Below, in pieces: positions 36,110 through 44,631 of a stretch of 64,000 nt of DNA (position 1 is the first letter of the stretch; each line of letters begins with the position of its first letter). The notes beneath the pieces were generated by a model. It searched no databases. It saw only the letters and a list, made by a program, of their open reading frames with translations, and had not been told where the DNA came from. The translations under genes and the position numbers were made by a program. Origin of the DNA: SB25 sp050180705 (GTDB lineage Bacteria; Bacteroidota; Bacteroidia; Bacteroidales; Tenuifilaceae); NCBI GenBank assembly GCA_050180705.1, contig JBFXDX010000008.1, positions 124,001 through 188,000 of the forward strand, given 5' to 3'.

Positions 36110-36117
36110 CAAATATA
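36110..36117 (-). promoter_or_regulatory. Candidate -7 element for the Wzz-like gene
   Basis: On the minus strand this reads TATATTTG, matching TAnnTTTG. It is about 45 bases upstream of the Wzz-like start. No convincing -33 TTTG is seen at the expected distance. Confidence 0.35.
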
Positions 36118-36118
36118 T

Positions 36119-36126
36119 TATTTTTG
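36119..36126 (+). promoter_or_regulatory. Candidate -7 element for galE
   Basis: TATTTTTG matches TAnnTTTG, 15 bases upstream of the galE ATG, with a weak ATTG at 36092-36095. It nearly overlaps the divergent Wzz promoter candidate, so the two could compete. Confidence 0.35.
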
Positions 36127-36141
36127 TTCGAAAAAAGAGCG

Positions 36142-37164
36142 ATGAATAAAATTCTTGTTACAGGTGGTGCTGGTTATATTGGTTCGCATACCGTTGTGGA
36201 GTTGATGAATTCTGGGTATGAGGTTGTTATTGTTGATAATTTTTCTAACTCTAATCCAGATTCAATAGATGGTATTGAGCGTATTGTTGGACGTCGTCCA
36301 ATTTTAATTGAGGCTGATTGCTCTGACTATTCTCAAATGATTAATTTATTCCAAAATCATAGTGATATTAAGGGAATTATTCATTTTGCAGCACTAAAGG
36401 CTGTTGGTGAAAGTGTTGAGAAACCGTTGGATTATTACAGAAATAATATACTCTCCATAATAAATCTGCTGTCGTTATTGAAAGATTTTGGTGGAAAACA
36501 TTTCGTTTTCTCGAGTTCCTGTACCGTGTATGGGCAGCCCGATATTTTGCCAGTAACAGAATTATCACCTTTGAAACCCGCTATGTCGCCTTATGGAAAT
36601 ACCAAGAAGGTGGGAGAGGATATAATTAGAGATACTGTTTTTGCAAGTTCCAATATATCTGCAATTGCATTACGGTACTTTAATCCGATAGGAGCGCATC
36701 CATCTGCAGAGATTGGTGAGTTGCCGTTAGGCAAACCCGATAATCTAATACCTTTCATTACTCAAACTGCTGCCGGAATTCGTCCTAAACTTCAAATTTT
36801 TGGGGATGATTATAATTCGCCAGATGGAACTGCCATTCGTGATTATTTCCATGTGGTCGATTTAGCAAAAGCGCATGTATTGGCTCTGGATCGGTTATTT
36901 AATGGCTTAAATAAATCGAACCTCGAGTTTTTCAATATTGGTGCTGGAAAAGGTGTAACGGTGTTGGAGATTGTTAAAGCATTCGAAAAGGTTTCGGGTA
37001 TTAAATTGAACTATGAAATCACTGGACGAAGAGCAGGTGATATTGAGAAGGTTTGGGCTGATACTTCGTTGGCTGAAAAAGAACTAGGATGGAAAGTGGA
37101 GAGTACTCTTGAAGATGCATTGTTAACGGCCTGGAATTGGGAGAAGAAGTTACGAAATATATAA
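36142..37164 (+). CDS. galE: UDP-glucose 4-epimerase
   Basis: Interconverts UDP-glucose and UDP-galactose (often also the GlcNAc forms). VTGGAGYIGSHT is the NAD loop, FSSSCTVYG the serine block and SPYGNTKKVGE the Tyr-Lys pair; LRYFNPIGAHPS is characteristic of GalE. Length 340 is normal. The ATG at 36142 is chosen; a TTG at 36124 would sit inside the promoter candidate. It is next to, but transcriptionally separate from, the polysaccharide locus. Confidence 0.96.
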   Translation: MNKILVTGGAGYIGSHTVVELMNSGYEVVIVDNFSNSNPDSIDGIERIVGRRPILIEADCSDYSQMINLFQNHSDIKGIIHFAALKAVGESVEKPLDYYRNNILSIINLLSLLKDFGGKHFVFSSSCTVYGQPDILPVTELSPLKPAMSPYGNTKKVGEDIIRDTVFASSNISAIALRYFNPIGAHPSAEIGELPLGKPDNLIPFITQTAAGIRPKLQIFGDDYNSPDGTAIRDYFHVVDLAKAHVLALDRLFNGLNKSNLEFFNIGAGKGVTVLEIVKAFEKVSGIKLNYEITGRRAGDIEKVWADTSLAEKELGWKVESTLEDALLTAWNWEKKLRNI

Positions 37165-37198
37165 AAAGTGACATATTTACCAGAATTTGAAAACAACT

Positions 37199-37220
37199 AA
37201 AAGGGGCATTTGCCCCTTTT
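37199..37220 (+). terminator. Intrinsic terminator after galE
   Basis: Nine-base-pair stem (37199-37207 with 37212-37220), four-base loop, with A-run before and T-run inside the 3' arm. It lies 35 bases after the galE stop. Confidence 0.8.
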
Positions 37221-37286
37221 GTCGTTTATGTTTATCAGCATCAAATTTAAATATTATGGATTGTTATAAATAGGGTATTTTTGACC

Positions 37287-37300
37287 GCCAAAGTTTTGGC
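37287..37300. promoter_or_regulatory. Inverted repeat upstream of TonB-dependent receptor
   Basis: GCCAAAGTTTTGGC: six-base arms around a two-base centre, 31 bases before the receptor ATG. A short symmetric site in this position could be an operator or part of an mRNA hairpin. I do not recognise it as a known regulator box. Confidence 0.35.
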
Positions 37301-37330
37301 AAATTTGTTTAATAACTTAAATCATTTAAA

Positions 37331-39352
37331 ATGAACAAGAAGTATTTTATTACTGAGAAGTTTGGCTATTTTAGGCAGTGGTCAAGTAAGAGTTACAGCG
37401 TTTTTAATAGCATTAAAAGGGTTGTGGTGATTGGTGTTTTACCCTTAACCTACAATATCTTAGCTATGCCAATGGCTACTTTTGGGCAAAATGACACTGT
37501 GTCGATAAGTAAAAATGTTGATATCAATGAGGTTGTGATAAATGCTAATCGCAAAGCGTCCACTTACTCGGAGCTTACTAGGGTAGTAAGAGTTGTTTCA
37601 AGGGAAGAGTTGGGGGCGCAGCAGGCCACATCGTTACAGGAGATACTGGAACGTGTGGCATCGGTTGACATCCGGCAGCGCGGAGGTCAGGGTGTACAGG
37701 CCGATATCAATTTCCGTGGAGGTACTTTCGATCAAACATTAGTTCTTTTAAATGGAGTAAACATCAGTGATCCGCAAACTGGGCATCACAGTATGAATAT
37801 TCCGATTAGCATTGAGTCAATTCAACGAATTGAAATTCTTCAGGGGCCAGGTGCTCGCGAGTTCGGGCAGGGAGCGTTTGCAGGAGCAATCAACATCATC
37901 ACTGAGCCCGAAAATCAAAATAATATTCAGCAATCTACCTTTGTTGGCGATTATGGTTTGTTCAAAACCAGCTTAAGCAGCAATGTTGGGACAAAGCAAT
38001 TTAGAACATTCATTGCAACTTCATACGATAAATCCGATGGATATATTCAGAATACCGATTTTGCTAGCACCAATATTTATCTTCATTCAACTTTAAAGTC
38101 TAGAGCAGGGCAATTTGCTTTGTTTACAGGTTATCAGGATAAAGGATTTGGCTCCAATAGTTTTTATACTGCCAAGTATCCAAACCAGTATGAGGCTACA
38201 AAATCTTTCCTTGGTGGTTTTAAATATCAAAAGGATATATATCGATTCAATTTAGGTCTTGATGTTTATTACAGGAAACATTTGGACAGGTTTGAACTTT
38301 TTAGAGATAATCCTGCTGCTTGGTATACAGGTCATAACTACCATAAGACCGATGTTTATGGAGTGAAACCAACCATTCAGTTTTCAAATAATATTAGTAA
38401 AACGGTTATAGGAACAGAGTTGCGAAGGGAAGAGATTCTCAGCAATAAGCTTGGCGATTCTCTTGCTAAACCTATTGAAGTATGGGGAGAGGACAGCGTA
38501 TTTTATTACAAAGGTGCTAGCCGAAATATGGCAAACATCTTTCTTTCAGAAACAGTTTATCTTGGCGATTTTATTGTTGCAGGGGGCTTGCAGTATTCTT
38601 ACAACAATAAGTTTGGAAAAATTTGGACTTGGGGTGGAGATATTTCATACTTGATGAACCAAAATCTCAGGTTTTTTTCATCTGTAAATAGATCATTCAG
38701 AACCCCTACATATACTGATTTGTATTATGAAGGAGCGACTAATATAGGCAACCCTGATCTAAATCCAGAGTTTGCTACAACATATGAATTAGGCTCAAAA
38801 TATAATGACAAGTTTATTTCTGCTCAATTGGCAGGGTTTTATCGTAAGGGAGAAGACATTATTGATTGGGTAAAGGGCGAAGCAGATACTAAGTGGCGTA
38901 CTGTTAACTATACCGATTTAAATACCTATGGGGTTGATTTCTCCACCCGTTTTAATCTTGAGGAAATTACACCTTTTATTAACACAGTAACCATAAACTA
39001 TTCCTATGTTACATCCGATACTGTTGGTGGAAAGTTAGATTCCTACTATGTTTTGGATTACCTAAAGCATAACTTTTCTTTGACGGTCCACCATAAAATT
39101 ACTAGTCAGCTTAGTTTTAGCTGGAGCGCTCGATATCAGGATCGAAATGGACAATATGCTGATGTTACCGGCAAAATGATTGATTATCCTGCATTCTGGT
39201 TGTTTGATACTAGAGTTACTTTCGAAAGAAAAATGGTTAAGTTTTTTGTTGATGCATCGAATATTTTTGATAAAAAGTATGTTGATATTGCCAATGTTCG
39301 GCAGCCGGGGCGCTGGTTGGGGGCTGGAATTGTACTAAAAATAGAAATTTAG
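37331..39352 (+). CDS. TonB-dependent outer-membrane receptor, BtuB-like
   Basis: Outer-membrane transporter, 673 residues. A long N-terminal leader ends near MPMATFGQN; the plug domain follows (residues about 65-190: TSLQEILERVASVDIRQRGG, then RIEILQGPGAREFGQGAFAGAINII); the rest is a 22-strand-type barrel with YTDLYYEGATNIGNPDLNPE and a final strand ending in Ile. No SusD-like gene follows, so it is not a classic Sus-type glycan receptor; the compact barrel resembles cobalamin/siderophore receptors. Substrate unknown. I looked for a cobalamin riboswitch in 37221-37330 and saw none. Confidence 0.9.
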   Translation: MNKKYFITEKFGYFRQWSSKSYSVFNSIKRVVVIGVLPLTYNILAMPMATFGQNDTVSISKNVDINEVVINANRKASTYSELTRVVRVVSREELGAQQATSLQEILERVASVDIRQRGGQGVQADINFRGGTFDQTLVLLNGVNISDPQTGHHSMNIPISIESIQRIEILQGPGAREFGQGAFAGAINIITEPENQNNIQQSTFVGDYGLFKTSLSSNVGTKQFRTFIATSYDKSDGYIQNTDFASTNIYLHSTLKSRAGQFALFTGYQDKGFGSNSFYTAKYPNQYEATKSFLGGFKYQKDIYRFNLGLDVYYRKHLDRFELFRDNPAAWYTGHNYHKTDVYGVKPTIQFSNNISKTVIGTELRREEILSNKLGDSLAKPIEVWGEDSVFYYKGASRNMANIFLSETVYLGDFIVAGGLQYSYNNKFGKIWTWGGDISYLMNQNLRFFSSVNRSFRTPTYTDLYYEGATNIGNPDLNPEFATTYELGSKYNDKFISAQLAGFYRKGEDIIDWVKGEADTKWRTVNYTDLNTYGVDFSTRFNLEEITPFINTVTINYSYVTSDTVGGKLDSYYVLDYLKHNFSLTVHHKITSQLSFSWSARYQDRNGQYADVTGKMIDYPAFWLFDTRVTFERKMVKFFVDASNIFDKKYVDIANVRQPGRWLGAGIVLKIEI

Positions 39353-39369
39353 TTACAGAGCCGATATAT

Positions 39370-39402
39370 TTTGAACTATTTAAACATTTTTGTTTAATTT
39401 TG
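39370..39402 (+). promoter_or_regulatory. Bacteroidota-type promoter for the Cys-rich lipoprotein
   Basis: TTTG at 39370-39373 and TAATTTTG at 39395-39402 with a 21-base spacer match the -33 TTTG and -7 TAnnTTTG consensus well. The ATG at 39437 is 34 bases after the -7 element. Confidence 0.65.
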
Positions 39403-39436
39403 TACCGAATTTATAAACCCTAAAAACGATTTAAAA

Positions 39437-39673
39437 ATGAAGAAAGTTAATGTTTTATTGATGGGCATCATGTTAGTTGGTGCTATTGCATTTAGTTCTT
39501 GTGGATCAAAAGCTACAAACGCAACAGAGGAAGCAACAACAGAGTGCTGCGAAAAGAAAGATACTTCTGCTTGCTGCGAGAAGAAGGATAGTACCTGCTG
39601 CGAAAAGAAAGACTCTTGTGACAAACATTGTGAAGGTCACAACCATAGTGCTGATAGTACTTGCAGTAAATAA
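39437..39673 (+). CDS. Small Cys-rich lipoprotein with CCEKKD repeats
   Basis: Protein of 78 residues. A lipoprotein signal peptide ends AIAFSSCGSK, with lipid attachment predicted at that Cys. The mature part holds three copies of CCEKKD, then SCDKHCEGHNH; ten Cys in all, plus three His. The pattern suggests metal binding at the periplasmic or outer surface (Cu, Zn or similar thiol-loving metals), but I know no defined family. It has its own promoter and terminator and stands alone between the TonB receptor and a convergent gene. Confidence 0.82.
   Translation: MKKVNVLLMGIMLVGAIAFSSCGSKATNATEEATTECCEKKDTSACCEKKDSTCCEKKDSCDKHCEGHNHSADSTCSK
39545..39613 (+). repeat. Imperfect tandem repeat encoding CCEKKD
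   Basis: Three near-identical 18-base copies (TGCTGCGAAAAGAAAGAT and variants) begin at 39545, 39572 and 39596, spaced by 9 and 6 bases. The changes are silent (AAA/AAG, GAA/GAG, GAT/GAC), so the peptide has been kept while the DNA drifted. Confidence 0.85.
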
Positions 39674-39695
39674 TTTACATACAGATATAAATATG

Positions 39696-39724
39696 AAAGG
39701 CTAACCGTTGCTGGTTAGCCTTTT
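39696..39724. terminator. Intrinsic terminator after the Cys-rich lipoprotein
   Basis: Eleven-base-pair stem AAAGGCTAACC / GGTTAGCCTTT with a six-base loop, followed by T-run. It lies between convergent genes and may serve both strands. Confidence 0.85.
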
Positions 39725-39743
39725 CTGTTGTGATAGCTATTCG

Positions 39744-40574
39744 TTATTGAAAGAAGTTTAGAATAATGCCTGTAATAACTTTTCCTGATTCGTAGTTTAA
39801 CTCCGATCCCCGTAAACTATGGGGAATGGAAAAGATTACAATTGTGATTGTGGCAGCAATTATTGTTGCATAAGATCTTTCTTTTTTTCGGTTGAGTATT
39901 GCTGCCAGAATCCAGACTAAAAAGGCGATTAATGTTTTATTATCAGTCAAATCACTTCCGAATGGAAAGCCTGTCCACGCTTGTCCAAACGCAAAATGTT
40001 GAACTATTGGGCCAAAAACAAAACCGCCAATTAGCATCAAAATAACAGTGATAAAACTGTAAGTTTTGTAGGATTTGATATAAAATGCGGCAGTAAGTCC
40101 GGCTATATTCGAAAACATCATTGCAAAGAACATTATAAAAATGTGAGGAATTAATGCCCAAGCAGGAACAGAATCTTTGTACCGAATTATTATTGGCTCA
40201 TTTCTGTATAGGTTGATACTTTTTCCTCTATTATCAATCTCGATATAATACTCAAGTTTAGCAGCAGCCGGCATTTTTGGGAGTGATGCGAGATATTCCC
40301 CTGCTTGGTATTTTGTAAAAGGGATCGATGTAAAGTTATTAGCTGTTGGGTATTTGCGGTAGTACAATGTTGCGGTAGTACTATCAGGTAAACTAATGTA
40401 TACTGGACAGTCAGATATGCTTTCGCCACTGCGAGGTAATTTAATTTTATAGGTAGAATCGTTGATTTGATACTCCGTTCTTTTGGGATGCGTCGGTCCG
40501 GTTATACGCTGAAATACAGCTGCAGAAAGAGTAATTATTATTGCTAAAATCCAAAGCAGTATGTTCTTTATCAT
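39744..40574 (-). CDS. Membrane protein with N-terminal beta domain, function unknown
   Basis: Protein of 276 residues. An N-terminal hydrophobic segment (residues 4-22) is followed by a hydrophilic region of about 120 residues resembling an Ig-like/beta-sandwich domain (GEYLASLPKMPAAAKLEYYIEI), then four hydrophobic segments. The ending HSLRGSELNYESGK looks conserved, as if functional. The beta domain should face the periplasm. I do not know the function. It lies 81 bases downstream of, and co-directional with, the M28 peptidase gene. Confidence 0.75.
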   Translation of the reverse strand: MIKNILLWILAIIITLSAAVFQRITGPTHPKRTEYQINDSTYKIKLPRSGESISDCPVYISLPDSTTATLYYRKYPTANNFTSIPFTKYQAGEYLASLPKMPAAAKLEYYIEIDNRGKSINLYRNEPIIIRYKDSVPAWALIPHIFIMFFAMMFSNIAGLTAAFYIKSYKTYSFITVILMLIGGFVFGPIVQHFAFGQAWTGFPFGSDLTDNKTLIAFLVWILAAILNRKKERSYATIIAATITIVIFSIPHSLRGSELNYESGKVITGIILNFFQ

Positions 40575-40655
40575 AGAGAATTGGGTTAGTTAAAAGTTAA
40601 GAAGTCACCTATGACTTATGCCTAAGTTAATGATTAGAACTGTCAAATAGACGAT

Positions 40656-42395
40656 TTATAGGTTTACGGTCAATGTGATTTGCTCCATATTTCTCAAGAC
40701 AACAACAGTGGCCGCTGTTCCTGATTTTAATTCGGATAAACGTTCCATATAGTCGTTAATGTTAGTTACTTGCTTTCCGTTTATCGATATAATAACATCG
40801 CCGTTTTTCATTCCAGCATTGGCGGCGGGTCGGCCTTCGGTAACTCCAATTGCTTTTAGTCCATTGTTTTCGGATCCGCTTACATCGGGAATAATGCCTA
40901 GGGTTACTTTGAATTTTGGATTATTTCTTCCGGGCATCATTCTACTTCCCGATTTTGTAAATGTTAAGCAACTGTCCAAATTCGATATTTTATAGGCTAA
41001 GCGGTAGGTGTATTCCGCAACCTTTTGCATTCCGTTTGCATTGATTTTATCGACATCATCGAAAGGGGTATGGTAATCGGAGTGTATTCCAGTTGTGATA
41101 AAGAAAACGGGAATATTTTTTGCGTAAAACGCAGCGTGATCCGATGGACCAAAACCTCCTGGCGAGAATTTAAGTGCAAAAGTGCTATCGGCGTTTAGTT
41201 CTTTTAGTATTCCTTCTGATTGTTCCGATGTTTTTGTACCCCCAATTTCCAGTTTGTTATTGGTTAATCGTCCAACCATATCAAGGTTTATCATGGCCTT
41301 TATTTTCTGAACTGGAATGATATCGGAATCGACAAAGCGTTGCGATCCCACAATCCCCATTTCTTCTGCACCAAACGCCATAAAAATGATACTTCGTTTT
41401 ATATCCAGTTTTTCCGAAACCATTTTCTGAGCAATTTCGAGCATTGCTGCAACTCCCGATGCATTATCGTCGGCTCCATTATGAACTGCAATGGTATCGG
41501 GCATTCTACTGTTGGCATTCTTTCCACCCAAGCCTAAATGATCGAAATGAGCGCCAATAACAATGTATTCGTCCGAAAGGTTTGGATCGGAACCTTTAAG
41601 CAGCGCAATAACATTTTCGGTATTTATCTCTTCGAACGACTTGCCTACTTTTCCGCATATGGTGATGGGTGAATTTTGTGAAAGACTTACTCCATTTGTT
41701 AGAAGATGATTTTTGATAGAGTCTATATCTCCAACATTTTTAAGAAAGTTTCTTGAAGCCTCTTTTTTTAGAATGAAAATAGGCATTCCGTAATCTTTGG
41801 TTTTACTATCAATTGTTAGTGAATTATCGCCATCATTATCTAGAATAATTATTCCTGCTGCGCTTTGTCCTTTGGCAATTTCAATTTTGCTGAAATCCAT
41901 TAAAGGCATCTCATTATTTGTGCTATCTACATTTTTTTCTGTTTTGAAAAATACAGCCCATTTTTTCTTAACATTGACATTTAGGTAATCGGTTTCGTTT
42001 CCTAAACCAACAAATACTGAGTTGGCGCAAAGCGAGTCGCTACCTCTCGATGGTAAAGTTGTATAATCGATTCCAAAGGTTAATCTTTTACCATCGATCA
42101 TTAGGTGGGTGTTTTCGAAGCGTTTTTCCGATGGTTTTTCAATACTGAAAAACTGATATCCTTTATTGCCCAATAGTTCAAGACCGTAGGAACTTAGGTT
42201 ATCCTTAATGTATTTGGCGGAGATTTTATCGTATGTTGTACCGGGATATCTGCCCTGTAGGCTATCGGAGGCTAGTATGCTAACATGATGATAAAGTTCT
42301 GAAGATGTAATTTCGTTTTGTGATTTTGAGTTCTGCGAGTAGCACGAAAAACTGAGAATTATAGAGAGTAGTAACAGACTGATTTTTTTCATCAT
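40656..42395 (-). CDS. M28-family zinc aminopeptidase with PA insert and PDZ domain
   Basis: Secreted peptidase, 579 residues. A signal peptide (MMKKISLLLLSIILSFSCYSQ) fixes the start at 42395; a TTG at 42422 is rejected. A PA-type insert lies around residues 110-240. The M28 catalytic region has GAHFDHLGLGG, HNGADDNASGVAAM, AFGAEEMGIVGSQ and GIHSDYHTPFDDVDKI, giving the two-zinc ligands. The last 90 residues are a PDZ domain (GRPAANAGMKNGDVIISING). It probably trims peptides in the periplasm or outside the cell. Confidence 0.92.
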   Translation of the reverse strand: MMKKISLLLLSIILSFSCYSQNSKSQNEITSSELYHHVSILASDSLQGRYPGTTYDKISAKYIKDNLSSYGLELLGNKGYQFFSIEKPSEKRFENTHLMIDGKRLTFGIDYTTLPSRGSDSLCANSVFVGLGNETDYLNVNVKKKWAVFFKTEKNVDSTNNEMPLMDFSKIEIAKGQSAAGIIILDNDGDNSLTIDSKTKDYGMPIFILKKEASRNFLKNVGDIDSIKNHLLTNGVSLSQNSPITICGKVGKSFEEINTENVIALLKGSDPNLSDEYIVIGAHFDHLGLGGKNANSRMPDTIAVHNGADDNASGVAAMLEIAQKMVSEKLDIKRSIIFMAFGAEEMGIVGSQRFVDSDIIPVQKIKAMINLDMVGRLTNNKLEIGGTKTSEQSEGILKELNADSTFALKFSPGGFGPSDHAAFYAKNIPVFFITTGIHSDYHTPFDDVDKINANGMQKVAEYTYRLAYKISNLDSCLTFTKSGSRMMPGRNNPKFKVTLGIIPDVSGSENNGLKAIGVTEGRPAANAGMKNGDVIISINGKQVTNINDYMERLSELKSGTAATVVVLRNMEQITLTVNL

Positions 42396-42430
42396 TGGTA
42401 GTGTTTGTCTATCAATAAACAATTAAACTT

Positions 42431-42438
42431 CAAATATA
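42431..42438 (-). promoter_or_regulatory. Candidate -7 element for the M28 peptidase
   Basis: Minus-strand TATATTTG matches TAnnTTTG, 35 bases upstream of the peptidase start. No clear -33 box. Confidence 0.4.
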
Positions 42439-42526
42439 GCTATTTAACGCAAGGTTTTTTTTTATATCATTGCTATCAATTTTGATACCTTTTTTTGATT
42501 TATTTTGTTGAATAGTTTTTGTTGAG

Positions 42527-42871
42527 ATGGCCGAAAGAAAAGTTTCTGAGCGTAAATTAATTCTGTTAACAGTTGGTTTCCTTATTATCGCAGGCATTAT
42601 AAGGTTGATTAGTTATAGGGTAGGGGCTGTATTTTTTTACCTTGCCTTTGTTCCATTTGTGTTTCATCGGGTAACCTTCTACATTAAAAACAAGAGCGTT
42701 TTATCTAATGTTGACAAATATCGTAAGTATACCCTTATACTTATGCTTTTTACCATTGGAATGAATATTATTGGATGGCAGGATATCGAATTTTTCCTTC
42801 TCTTTATATTGGCTATTGACTATTTAATAATTGTTAATAGAAAAAAAATTACGAAAGTTAATGACAAGTAA
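42527..42871 (+). CDS. Small membrane protein, function unknown
   Basis: Protein of 114 residues with a basic N-terminus (MAERKVSERK) and four hydrophobic segments, ending in a charged tail. No recognisable domain. The ATG at 42527 is the first in frame. It overlaps the next gene by 11 bases, so the two are probably made together and may work as a pair. Confidence 0.72.
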   Translation: MAERKVSERKLILLTVGFLIIAGIIRLISYRVGAVFFYLAFVPFVFHRVTFYIKNKSVLSNVDKYRKYTLILMLFTIGMNIIGWQDIEFFLLFILAIDYLIIVNRKKITKVNDK

Positions 42872-44513
42872 TTCGCAAAACACACTCTCTCCGATTTGGC
42901 AAAAAGCCGTTGTTATTGGTACATTCTGGGGCGCATTAGAAATAGTTTTAGGTAGCGTGTTGCATAATCTTATGCTTCCTCTTTTGGCGGGGACTCTTCT
43001 TTCATTTGCCGGAGTCATGATTATGACGGCAATATCAGTAAAACAGCCACAGCGTGGTTTATACTGGCGAGCGGCGCTGGTATGTGCTATGCTTAAATCG
43101 GTATCGCCCAGTGCTGTTATTATTACTCCCATGATTGCAATTATGCTTGAGGGTTTGCTAGTTGAGCTGGGCATTTTGTTGATGGGGCGTAATTTAGTCG
43201 GGCTTGCTATTGGTGGCGGATTGGCTGTATTATCGGTGCCTGCGTTTAAGATTACTCGTCTTTTTATGATGTACGGATCGAGTATCTACGATTTGTACCT
43301 TTCTGTTTTTAAAATAGAAAATCAATCCGATATTCCTAATTACTGGCCTGTTGTTGGTGTTTCCTTAGTTTATATTCTGATTGGTGTATTTGCTGTAATC
43401 CTTGGATATTCTATTGGACGTAATTTAAAAATAGATCGTTGGAGTTTGCCCGAGTTGGATTCGTACAATACAATGGATTCATCAAATAGCAGGTCACTCT
43501 TGCCGATTGTATATTTTACAATGCATCTGTCATTTTTAGCAATCTTTCTAAGTTTTACATCAAAAATGCCTACGCTGATATCGTTATTAATAGCGACATC
43601 TTACATTGTATTTACATTGTTCTTTTATCCTCGTGCGCGGTTTCCTTTTAAAAAGTTGAGTTTGCTAATTCCTGTTATTCTATTCTCGTTTGTTGTGCCC
43701 ATTATAAGCGTTGGATCAATATATAATATTGTTTGGATTGAAAGCGGTGCTAAAATTATGATGCGTGCATTTCTTGTTGTGGTTTCATTTGCTGCCATAG
43801 GAACAGAGTTGGGAAAGCCAAGCATTAAAGGTTTCTTTTCGGGAGGATTCTTTCAACCTGCCTATATGGCAACTTCGTTAGCATTTAATGCTTTGCCCGA
43901 GTTTATGGGTCGAATAAAGGAGTTTGAGCTACGTGGTGGAAATCCTATTAGTCAAATCCGGAATCTTGTTAGCGATACGCTTACTCCGGTGGAATCGGGT
44001 GTGAAGAATTATCCTGTGATACTGATTGTTGGTGAAAGAGGAGAGGGGAAAACTACGTTTGTGAAGATGTTAGTTGATAAATTAGCATCGGCGAAGGTAA
44101 AGTTCACGGGGTTTTATGCGTTAGGTGAGGGCGATAGTAACTTAAGAATAGGCTATAGACTGGTTCTTTTACCTGAAAATAAATCATTGATGCTTTCGCA
44201 ACGGATTGCTCAGTGTGGAACACCACAAAAATCATTTGAGTTTGACACCAATGCTTTAGCTGAGGGCGAGAAGAAGTTGCTAAATGCAAAGTTCGGAGAG
44301 GTTATTGTTATCGACGAGATTGGTCGCATGGAGTTGGAAGGAGGGGTTTGGGCTGATGCCTTTACCAAAGCCATTCAGCGTAAAAACAATCCAATGATTG
44401 TAACGGTTCGTAAAGTCAATGTAGAGAGTTTTATTCAGAAGTGGAATATCCAGAATCCTATTATTGTTGACATAAAAACTGGCAATATCAATGATATTCT
44501 TACTGTTTTGTAA
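42861..44513 (+). CDS. Fusion of integral membrane domain and THEP1-type NTPase
   Basis: Protein of 550 residues. Residues 1-350 have about ten hydrophobic segments and resemble a transporter or ECF S-component-like domain (PIWQKAVVIGTFWGALEIVL). Residues about 385-550 are a P-loop NTPase of the THEP1/NTPase_1 family: VGERGEGKTTFVKML is the Walker A loop, VIVIDEIGRMELEGG the Walker B plus the DEIGxME family signature. The ATG at 42861 is preferred over a TTG at 42831. Nucleotide hydrolysis may power or gate transport. Substrate unknown. Confidence 0.8.
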   Translation: MTSNSQNTLSPIWQKAVVIGTFWGALEIVLGSVLHNLMLPLLAGTLLSFAGVMIMTAISVKQPQRGLYWRAALVCAMLKSVSPSAVIITPMIAIMLEGLLVELGILLMGRNLVGLAIGGGLAVLSVPAFKITRLFMMYGSSIYDLYLSVFKIENQSDIPNYWPVVGVSLVYILIGVFAVILGYSIGRNLKIDRWSLPELDSYNTMDSSNSRSLLPIVYFTMHLSFLAIFLSFTSKMPTLISLLIATSYIVFTLFFYPRARFPFKKLSLLIPVILFSFVVPIISVGSIYNIVWIESGAKIMMRAFLVVVSFAAIGTELGKPSIKGFFSGGFFQPAYMATSLAFNALPEFMGRIKEFELRGGNPISQIRNLVSDTLTPVESGVKNYPVILIVGERGEGKTTFVKMLVDKLASAKVKFTGFYALGEGDSNLRIGYRLVLLPENKSLMLSQRIAQCGTPQKSFEFDTNALAEGEKKLLNAKFGEVIVIDEIGRMELEGGVWADAFTKAIQRKNNPMIVTVRKVNVESFIQKWNIQNPIIVDIKTGNINDILTVL

Positions 44514-44631
44514 GATTCAGCTGCTATTAAAAGTGAGCCTGTTAATAATTTGTTAAACATATTTCGAAAAAGGTGATGGTAAAATTTTGGCGGTTTTTAA
44601 AAATCCAATAATTTTGCACAAACCTAATAAG

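Noticed and set aside
37221..37330. Possible cobalamin riboswitch before the BtuB-like receptor
   Set aside because: The leader is too short and I find no B12-box-like sequence; only a short inverted repeat.
39477..39704. 75-residue frame overlapping the Cys-rich lipoprotein gene
   Set aside because: Alternate frame of the repeat; it runs into the terminator stem and lacks a signal peptide, while the other frame has one.
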